Shown: piece by piece, positions 28,502 to 36,731 of the stretch
Layout of the letters: the number at the start of each line of letters is the position of its first letter
How positions within the stretch are numbered: the stretch's first letter is position 1
Assembly: GCF_009765875.1 (NCBI RefSeq)
Contig: NZ_LMUP01000005.1
Location: 62,001-126,000, forward strand
Direction of reading: 5' to 3'
Origin: Pedobacter sp. L105
Lineage (GTDB): Bacteria > Bacteroidota > Bacteroidia > Sphingobacteriales > Sphingobacteriaceae
DNA length: 64,000 nucleotides
Notes under the pieces: model-generated
Seen by the model: only the letters and a program-made list of their open reading frames with translations
Database searches by the model: none
What the model was told of the DNA's origin: nothing
Translations under genes and position numbers: made by a program

Positions 28502-29629
28502 CTATATTTTTATATAGATTTTTCTCTTATCCATTACATATCCTAACAGCCAGCAAAGCAGCATAAAACAAATAGCAAAAACCAGTGTACCGAATGCACC
28601 CGGGAAAATCCGCTGATAAAAAACCGCATTTATCCAATTATAAAGACTTACGTGAGGCTGTATCCAAATCAGTTCCATACAGATCAGTATCAATTCCGAA
28701 AGCAGGTAGATAGCCAGCGAATTTACGCCAAACACCAATAGAAAGCGGGTTCCCCAGTTTATCTTTTTCAGTTCTACGGCATAAATTAAAATACCAATGA
28801 TTACCATATCTAAGCCAATAGTCAGTAAAGAAAAAGGACTGGTCCATAATTTTTTGGCGATCGGAAAGAATTGCCCCCAAAATAGAGCAATGCCTATCAG
28901 CAACACACCATATAAGAGCAAATTAGCTACAGATTCATAATTTCTACCTTTATGCTGGATATAAGCCCCTGCCAGGTATCCTCCAATAACATTGACTATA
29001 CTTGGTAAAGTACTTAAGATTCCTTCCGGATCAAAAGCCGGTGCGTGGCCATGCTGATTATACAGATGGTCTGTGCCTAAAAGAAAAACATCGAGCAGGT
29101 TACTGGCATTGCCCATCATGGTATATTCCAGCCCGGGTTGCCCAAATAGCAATAGAAATGCCCAATACCCTAATAAAAGGAAAACAGAAATAATTACTGC
29201 TGTCTTTTTGGAACAGTAATGCACAATTAAAGAGCCGAAGAAATAACATAAAGCTATACGCTGTAAAACACCCAAAATCCGGGTATGACTAATAGCGTTA
29301 AATGCCCAGCTTCCTTCTTCCCTGTGCATAAAAGGAAACCACGACAACAAATAGCCCAACATGAAAATGATCACTGTGCGCCTAAATATCTTGCTCAAAA
29401 AAGCGCCGTCACTTTCAAATTTCTTTTTTGAAAAACTTAAAGCGTTGCCTACTGCAAAAAGAAAAGAAGGAAAAACGAGATCGGTTGGCGTAAAGCCAAA
29501 CCAAAGGGCATGGTCCAGCGGAGCCCATTGTACCGCCCCGGAACCCGGGGAGTTCACAATGATCATAAAACATATGGTCATTCCCCGAAAAATATCAAGG
29601 GTAATAAATCTATTGCTGGATAATTCCAT
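28502..29629 (-). CDS. DUF5009/heparan-alpha-glucosaminide N-acetyltransferase-like membrane protein
   Basis: 375-residue polytopic membrane protein (about ten helices). The N-terminal RFITLDIFRGMTICFMIIVN is the hallmark of the DUF1624/DUF5009 acyltransferase family related to HGSNAT and NagX, and WFGFTPTDLVFPSFLFAVGNAL follows. HGSNAT moves acetyl groups across a membrane onto amino sugars; NagX is linked to chitin use. Which sugar is modified here is not visible. The gene stands alone. Confidence 0.82.
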   Translation of the reverse strand: MELSSNRFITLDIFRGMTICFMIIVNSPGSGAVQWAPLDHALWFGFTPTDLVFPSFLFAVGNALSFSKKKFESDGAFLSKIFRRTVIIFMLGYLLSWFPFMHREEGSWAFNAISHTRILGVLQRIALCYFFGSLIVHYCSKKTAVIISVFLLLGYWAFLLLFGQPGLEYTMMGNASNLLDVFLLGTDHLYNQHGHAPAFDPEGILSTLPSIVNVIGGYLAGAYIQHKGRNYESVANLLLYGVLLIGIALFWGQFFPIAKKLWTSPFSLLTIGLDMVIIGILIYAVELKKINWGTRFLLVFGVNSLAIYLLSELILICMELIWIQPHVSLYNWINAVFYQRIFPGAFGTLVFAICFMLLCWLLGYVMDKRKIYIKI

Positions 29630-29971
29630 TTTTGTGTGAGCGGTTAAATAACTTAATCTGTGTAAGGGAAAGAAATAAAGCCCTAATATATAAATAGTAT
29701 TGATAATTGAAGATCTGTGCGAGCGTCCCTTTCCTCCTGATCAGTAGTAACATGATTTATAGCTGGTCCCGGTTTTTATAGATCAATGTAATTTTCAAAA
29801 CCAATTATTTAAAAAAATTATCCGCATGTGCGGATAATTAAATGCTTTTAGCAAAAAATTACGGCATTTCCAGAAAAAAAGCAATAGATTTTAATATTAT
29901 TTTTTTATATAATTGTTATAAATACTGCTGTATTTAAGAAGATTATTAACCATTTAACAACATTACCAAAG
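29630..29971. other. 342-bp intergenic region with one palindrome
   Basis: Very AT-rich region between divergent genes (DUF5009 and the orphan ECF sigma factor). No coding frame or RNA gene is evident. The only clear structure is the palindrome at 29816-29839. Promoters for both genes must lie here, but I see no perfect TAnnTTTG box. Confidence 0.6.
29816..29839. repeat. 24-bp palindrome upstream of the ECF sigma gene
   Basis: AATTATCCGCA and TGCGGATAATT form perfect 11-bp arms around a 2-bp centre, flanked on the left by a run of A. It lies about 130 bp before the sigma factor start. It could be an operator for a dimeric regulator or a hairpin terminator for a transcript ending here. Confidence 0.6.
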
Positions 29972-30538
29972 TTGACTTCATACCGAAAATTCACCGATGC
30001 TGAGCTAGTCATTTCATTTAAGCTGGGCGATAAAATCGCATTTGATGAGATTTATGAAAGATACTGGAAAAAGCTCTATAATGAAACATTCAAGCGATTG
30101 AAAAGAATGGAAATTGTTGAGGAAATTGTACAGGATGTTTTCACAGATCTATGGCAAAAAAGAGAAGTAAAGGAAATTGACAACCTATACCCTTACCTGC
30201 TGATAGCGGTACGCTACCAGGTTTACAGCAATTATAAAAAAGGGAAATCAACACCACAGTTCGAAGAACCTCTGGAACATATGGCACTATCACATTTACA
30301 GGCAGATTCGCTATTAAATTTGAAAGACCTTAAAGGCTGTATTGCCATATGGCTGGCTATGCAGCCCGCTAAACGGGCCGAGATTTTCCGCTTAAAGTAT
30401 ATGGAGGAATACAGTACCCGGGAAATTAGTGTAATGTTGGGTATATCTATAAAAACCGTACAAAACCAATTGCTCACCTCTTTTGCAAGTTTGAGGGACT
30501 TCCTTAACAAACTAATGATCATCCTGAGCCTGGCTTAA
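29972..30538 (+). CDS. Orphan ECF RNA polymerase sigma factor (TTG start)
   Basis: 188-residue ECF sigma factor of the Bacteroidota FecI-like type: region 2 about 20-85 (AFDEIYERYWKKLYNET, EIVEEIVQDVFTDLWQKR) and region 4 about 120-178 (KRAEIFRLKYMEEYSTREISVML, TVQNQLLTSFASL). No in-frame ATG precedes region 2, so the start must be the TTG at 29972, giving MTSYRKFTDAELV as in relatives. Such factors usually sit before FecR and SusCD genes; none follow here, so the regulon is unknown. Confidence 0.85.
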   Translation: MTSYRKFTDAELVISFKLGDKIAFDEIYERYWKKLYNETFKRLKRMEIVEEIVQDVFTDLWQKREVKEIDNLYPYLLIAVRYQVYSNYKKGKSTPQFEEPLEHMALSHLQADSLLNLKDLKGCIAIWLAMQPAKRAEIFRLKYMEEYSTREISVMLGISIKTVQNQLLTSFASLRDFLNKLMIILSLA

Positions 30539-30814
30539 TCATCTTTAAAAAAAGCCGTATTACTCATCCTTTTTTCATAATAGCTATGCGCTCCCCGATG
30601 GACTTGTGCTCAATGGCCGTGAGTTGCTTTTATGTCCTGTTTACCGCCAGATTTGTCTGCTTCACTGAATTTTAATCTATTTCAGGTTTTACAATCATCA
30701 TCTTTCGCTATAATTAAGTTACAAATAGCGCACAAACCTTTTCAGGATACTTTAGTCTTATCAGGGCTCTTGATTTGGTCAATGATGACAAAAAAATACT
30801 GGTATTAAAATTTT

Positions 30815-31201
30815 ATGAAAAAATCAGTGAAATTCCTCAGCTGCTTAGCCCTATGCATTTGTTTGTTTACCTGTGCTTTTAGTTCTTTTAATCCTGATGC
30901 GATCCTGGGAAGCTGGAAAAACGAACCTGGCGACCGCTCAATGGAGATCTATAAAAAAGAAAATCGTTATTACGGGGAGATCACCTCTTCTAAAGATGAA
31001 CATAAAATAAAAACAGGCACGATGATCCTTAGGGATTTTGTAGCTACAAAATACGGATATACGGGAAAATTCTATATTCCTTCAACAGATAAAGAAGAAG
31101 ATGCAGAGCTGCTGATACAGGATAAAGATACGATTAATATAAAAGTGACCATCGGTTTTGTGAGTCAGTCCAGAAAGTGGATCCGGATAGGGAAACCTTA
31201 G
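30815..31201 (+). CDS. DUF2147 family secreted protein
   Basis: 128-residue exported protein. The signal peptide covers about residues 1-24 (CLALCICLFTCAFSSF). The mature part starts NPDAILGSWKNEPGDRSMEIYKKENRYYGEI, the DUF2147 signature (a small beta-barrel), and ends in IGFVSQSRKWIRI. Function is unknown; relatives are small periplasmic proteins, some tied to stress. The 276 bp upstream hold no gene that I can see. Confidence 0.8.
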   Translation: MKKSVKFLSCLALCICLFTCAFSSFNPDAILGSWKNEPGDRSMEIYKKENRYYGEITSSKDEHKIKTGTMILRDFVATKYGYTGKFYIPSTDKEEDAELLIQDKDTINIKVTIGFVSQSRKWIRIGKP

Positions 31202-31420
31202 CAACGTGTACACAATTTCTTCGTGTATTTAATTCCTCATTACGTATCAGCAAAGTCACGACAAACAAAATACTGACAAACTTATCAAAATAGTGTTAGT
31301 CCAGTTTTTAGATGATATAAACATTGAAAAATCTATTTAGCAACCGCATACGTATACCTTTTACTGAAGTATGGTACAACAATTGCATGCAGCTGATCAG
31401 CACTTATCCATTTCGTTTTT

Positions 31421-31654
31421 ATGAACAATTCTATTTTTTCATCAGACCAGGATTTATTAAACACAGCTGAATTAGAAAATGAATTTTTCAGGCCGTTTAT
31501 TAAACACACGGAAGGATTTAAACACCATGAAATCGCCTATATCCTTGAAATCCCTGTAGACATGGTTAAAACTCGGATCAAAATGGCACAAAGAGTGTTG
31601 AAATATAAATTCAGCCTCTATCAGGCAGATTTCAAACTGAATTTGAATATATAA
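31421..31654 (+). CDS. Lone sigma-70 region 4 protein or remnant, 77 aa
   Basis: 77 residues. Residues 24-65 (FIKHTEGFKHHEIAYILEI then VDMVKTRIKMAQRVLKYKF) match the region-4 helix-turn-helix of ECF sigma factors, which binds the -35 type element. Region 2 is absent, so it cannot melt a promoter alone. It is either the degraded end of a sigma gene or a small regulator that competes for sites or for core enzyme. The next downstream genes are pseudogenes, which favours a remnant. The short N-terminus is unlike sigma sequences. Confidence 0.5.
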   Translation: MNNSIFSSDQDLLNTAELENEFFRPFIKHTEGFKHHEIAYILEIPVDMVKTRIKMAQRVLKYKFSLYQADFKLNLNI

Positions 31655-31811
31655 TTTAACAGCTGATTATTGTTAATTATCCAATAAGATCAATTTTCCA
31701 AAATCGGTAGACAATAGCATCAATTACATATACTTTCCTTACCATTTCTTTAAATTGTTTAGTTAAATTACGAAATAAACAATAACTTGCTTAGACCAAA
31801 ACGCTCTGTCT

Positions 31812-32195
31812 ATGCAACTTATCATCCAGCATTTATCTAAAACTTATTCCAATGGCGTTCACGCGCTCAAAGACATCAACTTAACGATCAACTCTGGAAT
31901 GTTTGTCCTTTTAGGTCCTAATGGGGCAGGAAAATCAAGCCTGATGCGTACCATATCAACCCTACAGGAACCTGATTCCGGATCTATACAGTTGGGTGTC
32001 CTTAATGTACTCCGCGATAAAGAAGAAGTGAGGAAAACACTGGGTTACCTACCGCAGGAATTTGGTGTGTACCCAAAAATATCAGCAGAAGACCTGCTGG
32101 ACCATCTCGCTGTATTAAAAGGAATTGGGAACAGGAAAGAAAGAAAAGAACTGGTAACCTCACTGCTGCATAAAACAAATTTGTTTCGGAAATGA
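31812..32195 (+). pseudogene. 5' fragment of an ABC transporter ATP-binding gene
   Basis: The 127 residues are the first half of an ABC-2 type ATPase: Walker A GPNGAGKS (35-42) and the Q-loop in YLPQEFGVYP (Gln82). The frame stops at 32195 before the LSGG signature and Walker B, so no working ATPase can be made. Full-length relatives are about 290-310 residues. Immediately downstream lies a fragment of the gene that normally ends the same operon, pointing to one large internal deletion. Confidence 0.85.
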
Positions 32196-32198
32196 AAA

Positions 32199-32417
32199 AA
32201 AACTACCCCAGTTAGAGATTATTTTGATATCGGTGTATTTTCAATGGTTAAAGGCAAAGAGAAACTAATGTATTTAAAACGCGAAAAGTTTACGAAATAA
32301 AAAAACACTCTCACTGTAAAAATGAAAGATAAACCGGTACGTGCAGGGGTTGACCCTGTATTTAAAATGATTGACCGCAATACTGATGACAATACTGCTC
32401 TGGTAGAGATCAATTAA
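32199..32417 (+). pseudogene. 3' remnant of an ABC-2 permease/M1 aminopeptidase gene
   Basis: A frame from 32199 to a stop at 32415-32417 reads TTPVRDYFDIGVFSMVKGKE, then after one internal TAA reads KPVRAGVDPVFKMIDR and ends DDNTALVEIN. The DIGVF and KAGVDP-x-x-K-x-IDR-x-x-DDN pattern is that of the C-terminus of Bacteroidota ABC permease/M1 peptidase fusion proteins (normally over 1000 residues). Only about 70 codons remain, with one stop. The end overlaps the sulP stop by four bases. Confidence 0.7.
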
Positions 32418-33916
32418 TAATTGACTTCAATCACATCCTCTGCATTTTTCAACAATGTTTTACAATCATCACTGAGATGGTACAAATGTAATCTCTTACC
32501 GGCCTGCTTATAGCGGTCGGTAAGTTTATTTAAAGCATCAATGGCCGACATATCTGCTACCCTACTGTCTTTAAAGTCTATAATTACTTCTTCAGGATCA
32601 TTCAGCACATCAAATTTCTCATTAAATGCAGTTATGGAACCAAAGAACAGCGGTCCGTAAATTTCATAATGTTTTACTCCTTTGGCATCCAAATATTTGT
32701 TCGCCCTGATCTGCTTTGCGCTTTCCCAGGCAAAAACCAATGCAGAGATAATCACACCAATCAATACAGCTAAAGCCAGGTTATGCAGCCATACCGTAAT
32801 TACAGCAACCAGAATACCGACAAAAATATCCTGCCGGGGCATTTTATTGATGATCCTGAAACTCAGCCATTCAAACGTTCCTATTGCCACCATGATCATA
32901 ACGCCGGTTAAAGCTGCCATAGGAACCTTTTCTATAATGGATGACCCAAACAGGATAATGAGCAGTATGGTTAACGATGCAATTATCCCTGATAATCTTG
33001 CCCTTGCTCCCGCAGAAAGATTAACCAGTGTTTGCGCAATCATAGGACATCCACCCATACCGAAGAAGAATCCGTTGAGGATGTTGGCACTGCCCTGGGC
33101 GATACACTCTCTGTTGCTGTTGCCCCTGCTGGCGGTCATTTCATCTACCAGGTTTAGCGTCAGCAATCCCTCGGTTAAACCAACACCGGCCATAATCAGT
33201 GCATAAGGAAAAATGATCTTTAAGGTTTCAATGGTGAAGGGTATGCGCGGAATATGAAAAGGCGGAAAACCTCCGCTTACAGATGCAATATCTTTTACCG
33301 TCCGCGTATCGATATGGAAACCGAGCACAACCAAAAAGACAACTATAATAGCTATTAATGAAGACGGCACGGCTTTGGTAAAACGGGGCAATAGAACTAC
33401 AATCACAATCGTTAAAGCCACCAATCCGCTCATAATGAGCAATGGGGTGCCAGACATCCAGGTCAGTTTACCATTAACAATAGTTTTAAATTGTTCCAGC
33501 TGTGCCATAAAAATGATCACCGCCAGGCCGTTTACAAATCCGTACATCACGGGCTGAGGTACTAGACGAATGAATTTGCCCAGCTTAAAAAGCCCGATCA
33601 GGATTTGAATGATACCTGCCAGTGCAACGGCAGCAAAAACATATTCCAAACCGTTAGATTTCATCAGCGCAATCAATACCACCACTACAGCTCCTGCGCC
33701 GCCAGAAATCAATCCCGGCCTGCCCCCAAATATAGAGGTTACAATCCCCATAATAAAAGCGGCGTATAAACCAGCCAATGGTGGAAAGCCACCCAGAATA
33801 GCAAAGGAAAGTGATTCCGGCATCATGGTCATTGCCACCGTCAGTCCTGCAAGAATTTCTGTTTTGTAATTTACCTTTTGTGAAAAATCAAAAAGGGATA
33901 AGTAACGAGAAGCCAT
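32414..33916 (-). CDS. SulP family anion transporter with STAS domain
   Basis: Inner-membrane carrier for sulfate, bicarbonate or other anions. The start at 33916 gives MASRYLSLFDFSQKVNYKTE; an in-frame ATG five codons upstream is possible. About 11-12 membrane helices span residues 15-400, with the SulP signature VAMTMMPESLSFAILGGFPPLAGLYAAF and the GMGGCPMIAQTLVNLSAGARARLSG segment. A C-terminal STAS domain (about 405-500) includes FKDSRVADMSAIDAL. The ion is not decided. The gene is monocistronic. Confidence 0.9.
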   Translation of the reverse strand: MASRYLSLFDFSQKVNYKTEILAGLTVAMTMMPESLSFAILGGFPPLAGLYAAFIMGIVTSIFGGRPGLISGGAGAVVVVLIALMKSNGLEYVFAAVALAGIIQILIGLFKLGKFIRLVPQPVMYGFVNGLAVIIFMAQLEQFKTIVNGKLTWMSGTPLLIMSGLVALTIVIVVLLPRFTKAVPSSLIAIIVVFLVVLGFHIDTRTVKDIASVSGGFPPFHIPRIPFTIETLKIIFPYALIMAGVGLTEGLLTLNLVDEMTASRGNSNRECIAQGSANILNGFFFGMGGCPMIAQTLVNLSAGARARLSGIIASLTILLIILFGSSIIEKVPMAALTGVMIMVAIGTFEWLSFRIINKMPRQDIFVGILVAVITVWLHNLALAVLIGVIISALVFAWESAKQIRANKYLDAKGVKHYEIYGPLFFGSITAFNEKFDVLNDPEEVIIDFKDSRVADMSAIDALNKLTDRYKQAGKRLHLYHLSDDCKTLLKNAEDVIEVNY

Positions 33917-34010
33917 TACGCAAACATACAAAAGATTTTTTGCTCATTATGGCACATCCACACTGAACAGGTTACATATCCCGATTACAGGAGTTAACTC
34001 ACAGATATTT

Positions 34011-34484
34011 TTAAAATGCCCTGTCGGTCATCACCATGATGGTATAACTATCTGCGGCAACAGTAGTCTCGAAAACATAGCCATCGGCAATATAATAGGT
34101 ACTCAGCTTATTGTCTTCAATGCTTTGTTCGTTTTTACGTTCCGTAGCAGTTTTTTTTATCTCTTCTAAAAGAAGAGTATATTCTTTTAAACCCGGTACC
34201 TGATAATACATTTGATTCACAATACCGTTATCTGCGTGGATCCTGAACCAAGCCCTGGCTTTTGCCTTTTCTTTTTTCAGGTGGCCAAACGAGAACGTCT
34301 GGTATAACTGATTTAGTTTTTTACCTGATAACTCTGGTCTAACTACCCATCCTTTTTTCTGCAGGGTGTCTGTCACTTCAATAGCTGGCTTAAAAATAAA
34401 AGATTTGAGCTGATTCAGTTCCAGGTTCTGCGCACTGCTGAATAAAGCGCAAAGACAAAAAAGAAAAGTTAGGCTATATTTCAT
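34011..34484 (-). CDS. Small exported protein at the end of the Kai-like operon
   Basis: 157 residues with a signal peptide (MKYSLTFLFCLCALFSSAQ). The mature part, about 138 residues, has mixed helix and strand and matches no family I know. Its ATG overlaps the stop of the histidine kinase gene by four bases (ATGA), so the two are translationally coupled. An exported protein tied to a cytosolic Kai/kinase module is unexpected; it may be a periplasmic output or simply carried in the operon. Confidence 0.7.
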   Translation of the reverse strand: MKYSLTFLFCLCALFSSAQNLELNQLKSFIFKPAIEVTDTLQKKGWVVRPELSGKKLNQLYQTFSFGHLKKEKAKARAWFRIHADNGIVNQMYYQVPGLKEYTLLLEEIKKTATERKNEQSIEDNKLSTYYIADGYVFETTVAADSYTIMVMTDRAF

Positions 34485-36142
34485 GAAAGCAAAGGTAATA
34501 AAACGTAAAAGGTTGAGCCTTTATTAATTTTACTATTTACACCCATCCTGCCTTTATGGTTGTTAATGATTTCCATGGAAATATATAATCCCATGCCCAG
34601 ACCGCTGGCCATAAAGTTCTTATCATCCACACGGTAAAAACGTTCAAATATCTTTTCCTGCTGTCCGGGAGAAAGACCAATACCAAAGTCTGTAACCGAA
34701 ATCTTTACATCCTGCTCCTCCTGTTCAACAGAGATGAGGATATCCTTATGTAAAGGAGAATATTTCACTGCGTTATTAATCAGGTTCATCAATACCTGTT
34801 CCAATCTTTCTGCACTACCTTTTACCTGATAATCTTCTCCTGCTTTATAGCTGATATTATAATCGGGGAACATGTATGTTGCATTTTCTACACAGGTATT
34901 GATTAATTGATTGATGTTCAAAGGTACCATGCTAAAATGGAGCTTGCCAGCCTGTATCTTACTTACATCTAAAAGGTCGTTAACCAGGTTTTGCAGTTTG
35001 CCCAGCGAACCTTCGGCTTTAACAATGAAATTTTTAACCTGAGGAGGAACGGTCTCTTTTTTGTAATTTGACATTAACTGAAGATAAGCCTTTAAACTTG
35101 TTAATGGAGTTTTAAGCTCGTGGCTGGCAATGCCGATAAACTCATCCTTCTTTTCTATCGCTTTGCGCTGATCGTCAATGTCTGTAGCCGTACCTACCCA
35201 GAACAACAGTTCCCTCGCTTCATTCTTTAACGGAATACTTCTGTTCAGGTACCATCGATATACCCCGTCATTTCTTTTATAGCGGTTTTCCATCTCAAAT
35301 ATTTCACCTGTGGCCATACTTTGAGCAAACTTTTTACGCGTGGCAGAAAGATCATCAGGATGGATCACGTTGGTCCAGGCCTGTTCAAAAGTTTCATCAA
35401 AAGACAGTCCTGTATAGTCATACCAGCGCTGGTTGAAAAAATTGAATTGTCCGCCAGGCAAATTTGTCCAAGTGATCTGGGGAATATTGTTCGCCATTAA
35501 AATAAAATGCTCCCGGCTTACAGAAAGATCTTTTGTTCTCTTGGCAACGGTATCTTCCAACTCGTCATTTAGTTTTAGTGCTTCATTTTTGGCTGCTTCG
35601 AGTTCGTTATTTTTTGATCTCAGCACACGCTGCGTTTCCTTTTGCGCGGTAAGATCGGTGAGCAAAATGCTCAATACGGTCCCTTCTTCCAGATTAAGAT
35701 TGGTGATGGATAACAATACCGACATGGATGGAGCGCCTATGCGGTACAAAACCTCTTCCGTTTTATAATCCGTTAATCCGCTATTATTACTAATTTCTTT
35801 GATCTTATCCGCTGAATAGCCATAGATGAATTCATTAAAGTGCCTCCCTATTACTTTATCCAGCGATGTACCCGCCATTTCAGCAAAACGCGTGTTACTA
35901 TAAAGGATCAGCCCTTCCTTATTAAGCGTAATGGCCCCCTCGCCCATTTTTTCGATTAGTACACGATAAGTTTGGTCGGCTGTTTTAAGCGTATATAACT
36001 GATGGCCATCCTCGCCGTGAACCACAAAAGCATCCACCATACCCGTTCTGATTGCCTCAATGGTATCTGTAGCTTCTTCCAATTGCAAGCGCAATTCATT
36101 GATTTCCGCTTCTAGTGTCGATTGTGTTTTTTGCGCATCCAT
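34481..36142 (-). CDS. Soluble PAS-PAS histidine kinase of the Kai-like operon
   Basis: 553-residue sensor kinase without membrane helices. The N-terminal coiled coil (6-33) leads to PAS 1 (about 58-165), a second coiled coil (168-205), PAS 2 with PAC (about 210-328, with WYDYTGLSFDE), then HisKA with phospho-His341 (SHELKTPLTS), and HATPase_c with N-box 453-460, DFGIG 485-489 and GLGMGL 514-519. Kinases are encoded beside kaiC/kaiB in other non-cyanobacteria, where they are thought to read the Kai state. It follows the second kaiB by 2 bp. No response regulator lies in the operon. Confidence 0.88.
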   Translation of the reverse strand: MDAQKTQSTLEAEINELRLQLEEATDTIEAIRTGMVDAFVVHGEDGHQLYTLKTADQTYRVLIEKMGEGAITLNKEGLILYSNTRFAEMAGTSLDKVIGRHFNEFIYGYSADKIKEISNNSGLTDYKTEEVLYRIGAPSMSVLLSITNLNLEEGTVLSILLTDLTAQKETQRVLRSKNNELEAAKNEALKLNDELEDTVAKRTKDLSVSREHFILMANNIPQITWTNLPGGQFNFFNQRWYDYTGLSFDETFEQAWTNVIHPDDLSATRKKFAQSMATGEIFEMENRYKRNDGVYRWYLNRSIPLKNEARELLFWVGTATDIDDQRKAIEKKDEFIGIASHELKTPLTSLKAYLQLMSNYKKETVPPQVKNFIVKAEGSLGKLQNLVNDLLDVSKIQAGKLHFSMVPLNINQLINTCVENATYMFPDYNISYKAGEDYQVKGSAERLEQVLMNLINNAVKYSPLHKDILISVEQEEQDVKISVTDFGIGLSPGQQEKIFERFYRVDDKNFMASGLGMGLYISMEIINNHKGRMGVNSKINKGSTFYVLLPLLS

Positions 36143-36144
36143 TC

Positions 36145-36432
36145 TTAATCATTAATTACTATTCCCAATCCACGCAAAACTTTAGCCGTATCAGACATAT
36201 CGCCAACCAGTCTTCTCTGTGGTGAAGGGTTCTTTTTAATCAGGGTAGGTAAGGCAATGATCTGTTCCCGCTGAGCGATCTCAGGTAATTGATAAACGTC
36301 AAATATTTTCAGTTCATAATTTCCTTTCAAATACTCTTCACAAATAGACTTCACATTATTGATAGCCCTTACTGAATTAGGCGAAGTTCCGGTAATGTAA
36401 AGCTCCAGGTGGTATTCTAATGCAGACTCCAC
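36145..36432 (-). CDS. kaiB: KaiB-like protein 2
   Basis: 95 residues of the KaiB/thioredoxin-like fold: YHLELYITGTSPNSVRAINN near the start, then CEEYLKGNYELKIFDV, and the conserved EQIIALPTLIKKNPSPQRRLVGD. KaiB binds the first ring of KaiC and, in cyanobacteria, times its dephosphorylation. It differs at many positions from the adjacent KaiB, so this is an old duplication with possible division of labour. It lies 1 bp after the first kaiB and 2 bp before the kinase gene. Confidence 0.88.
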   Translation of the reverse strand: MESALEYHLELYITGTSPNSVRAINNVKSICEEYLKGNYELKIFDVYQLPEIAQREQIIALPTLIKKNPSPQRRLVGDMSDTAKVLRGLGIVIND

Positions 36433-36433
36433 C

Positions 36434-36730
36434 TTAAATTTTTACTAAAGGCCTAATATTCAATCCTACCAAAACCTTTTCCTCATTACTGAGGTCACCA
36501 ATAATTTTACGTATCGGTACAGGCACTTTCCTCACCAGGGTGGGAACAGCGAAGATCTGATCACCTTCAGCCAATTGAGGATGAAGCAACAGATCGATAA
36601 CTTCTATTTTATATTTCCCTTGTAAGTGCTCTTCACAATATTTATTCAGGTTATTTAATGCACTTACAGATTTAGGTGTTTTTCCTGCGATGTAAAGCCT
36701 AAGTTCCCATGTTTGTTCTGCTTCGCCCAT
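36434..36730 (-). CDS. kaiB: KaiB-like protein 1
   Basis: 98 residues with the full KaiB pattern: [53 protein letters not shown] and [12 protein letters not shown]. It is closer to cyanobacterial KaiB than its neighbour ([17 protein letters not shown]). It lies 1 bp after kaiC, so both must be expressed together. Whether it switches fold like cyanobacterial KaiB cannot be read here. Confidence 0.92.
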   Translation of the reverse strand: MGEAEQTWELRLYIAGKTPKSVSALNNLNKYCEEHLQGKYKIEVIDLLLHPQLAEGDQIFAVPTLVRKVPVPIRKIIGDLSNEEKVLVGLNIRPLVKI

Positions 36731-36731
36731 T

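Noticed and set aside
31812..32195. Working ABC ATPase
   Set aside because: Ends before the LSGG signature and Walker B, and no permease is present.
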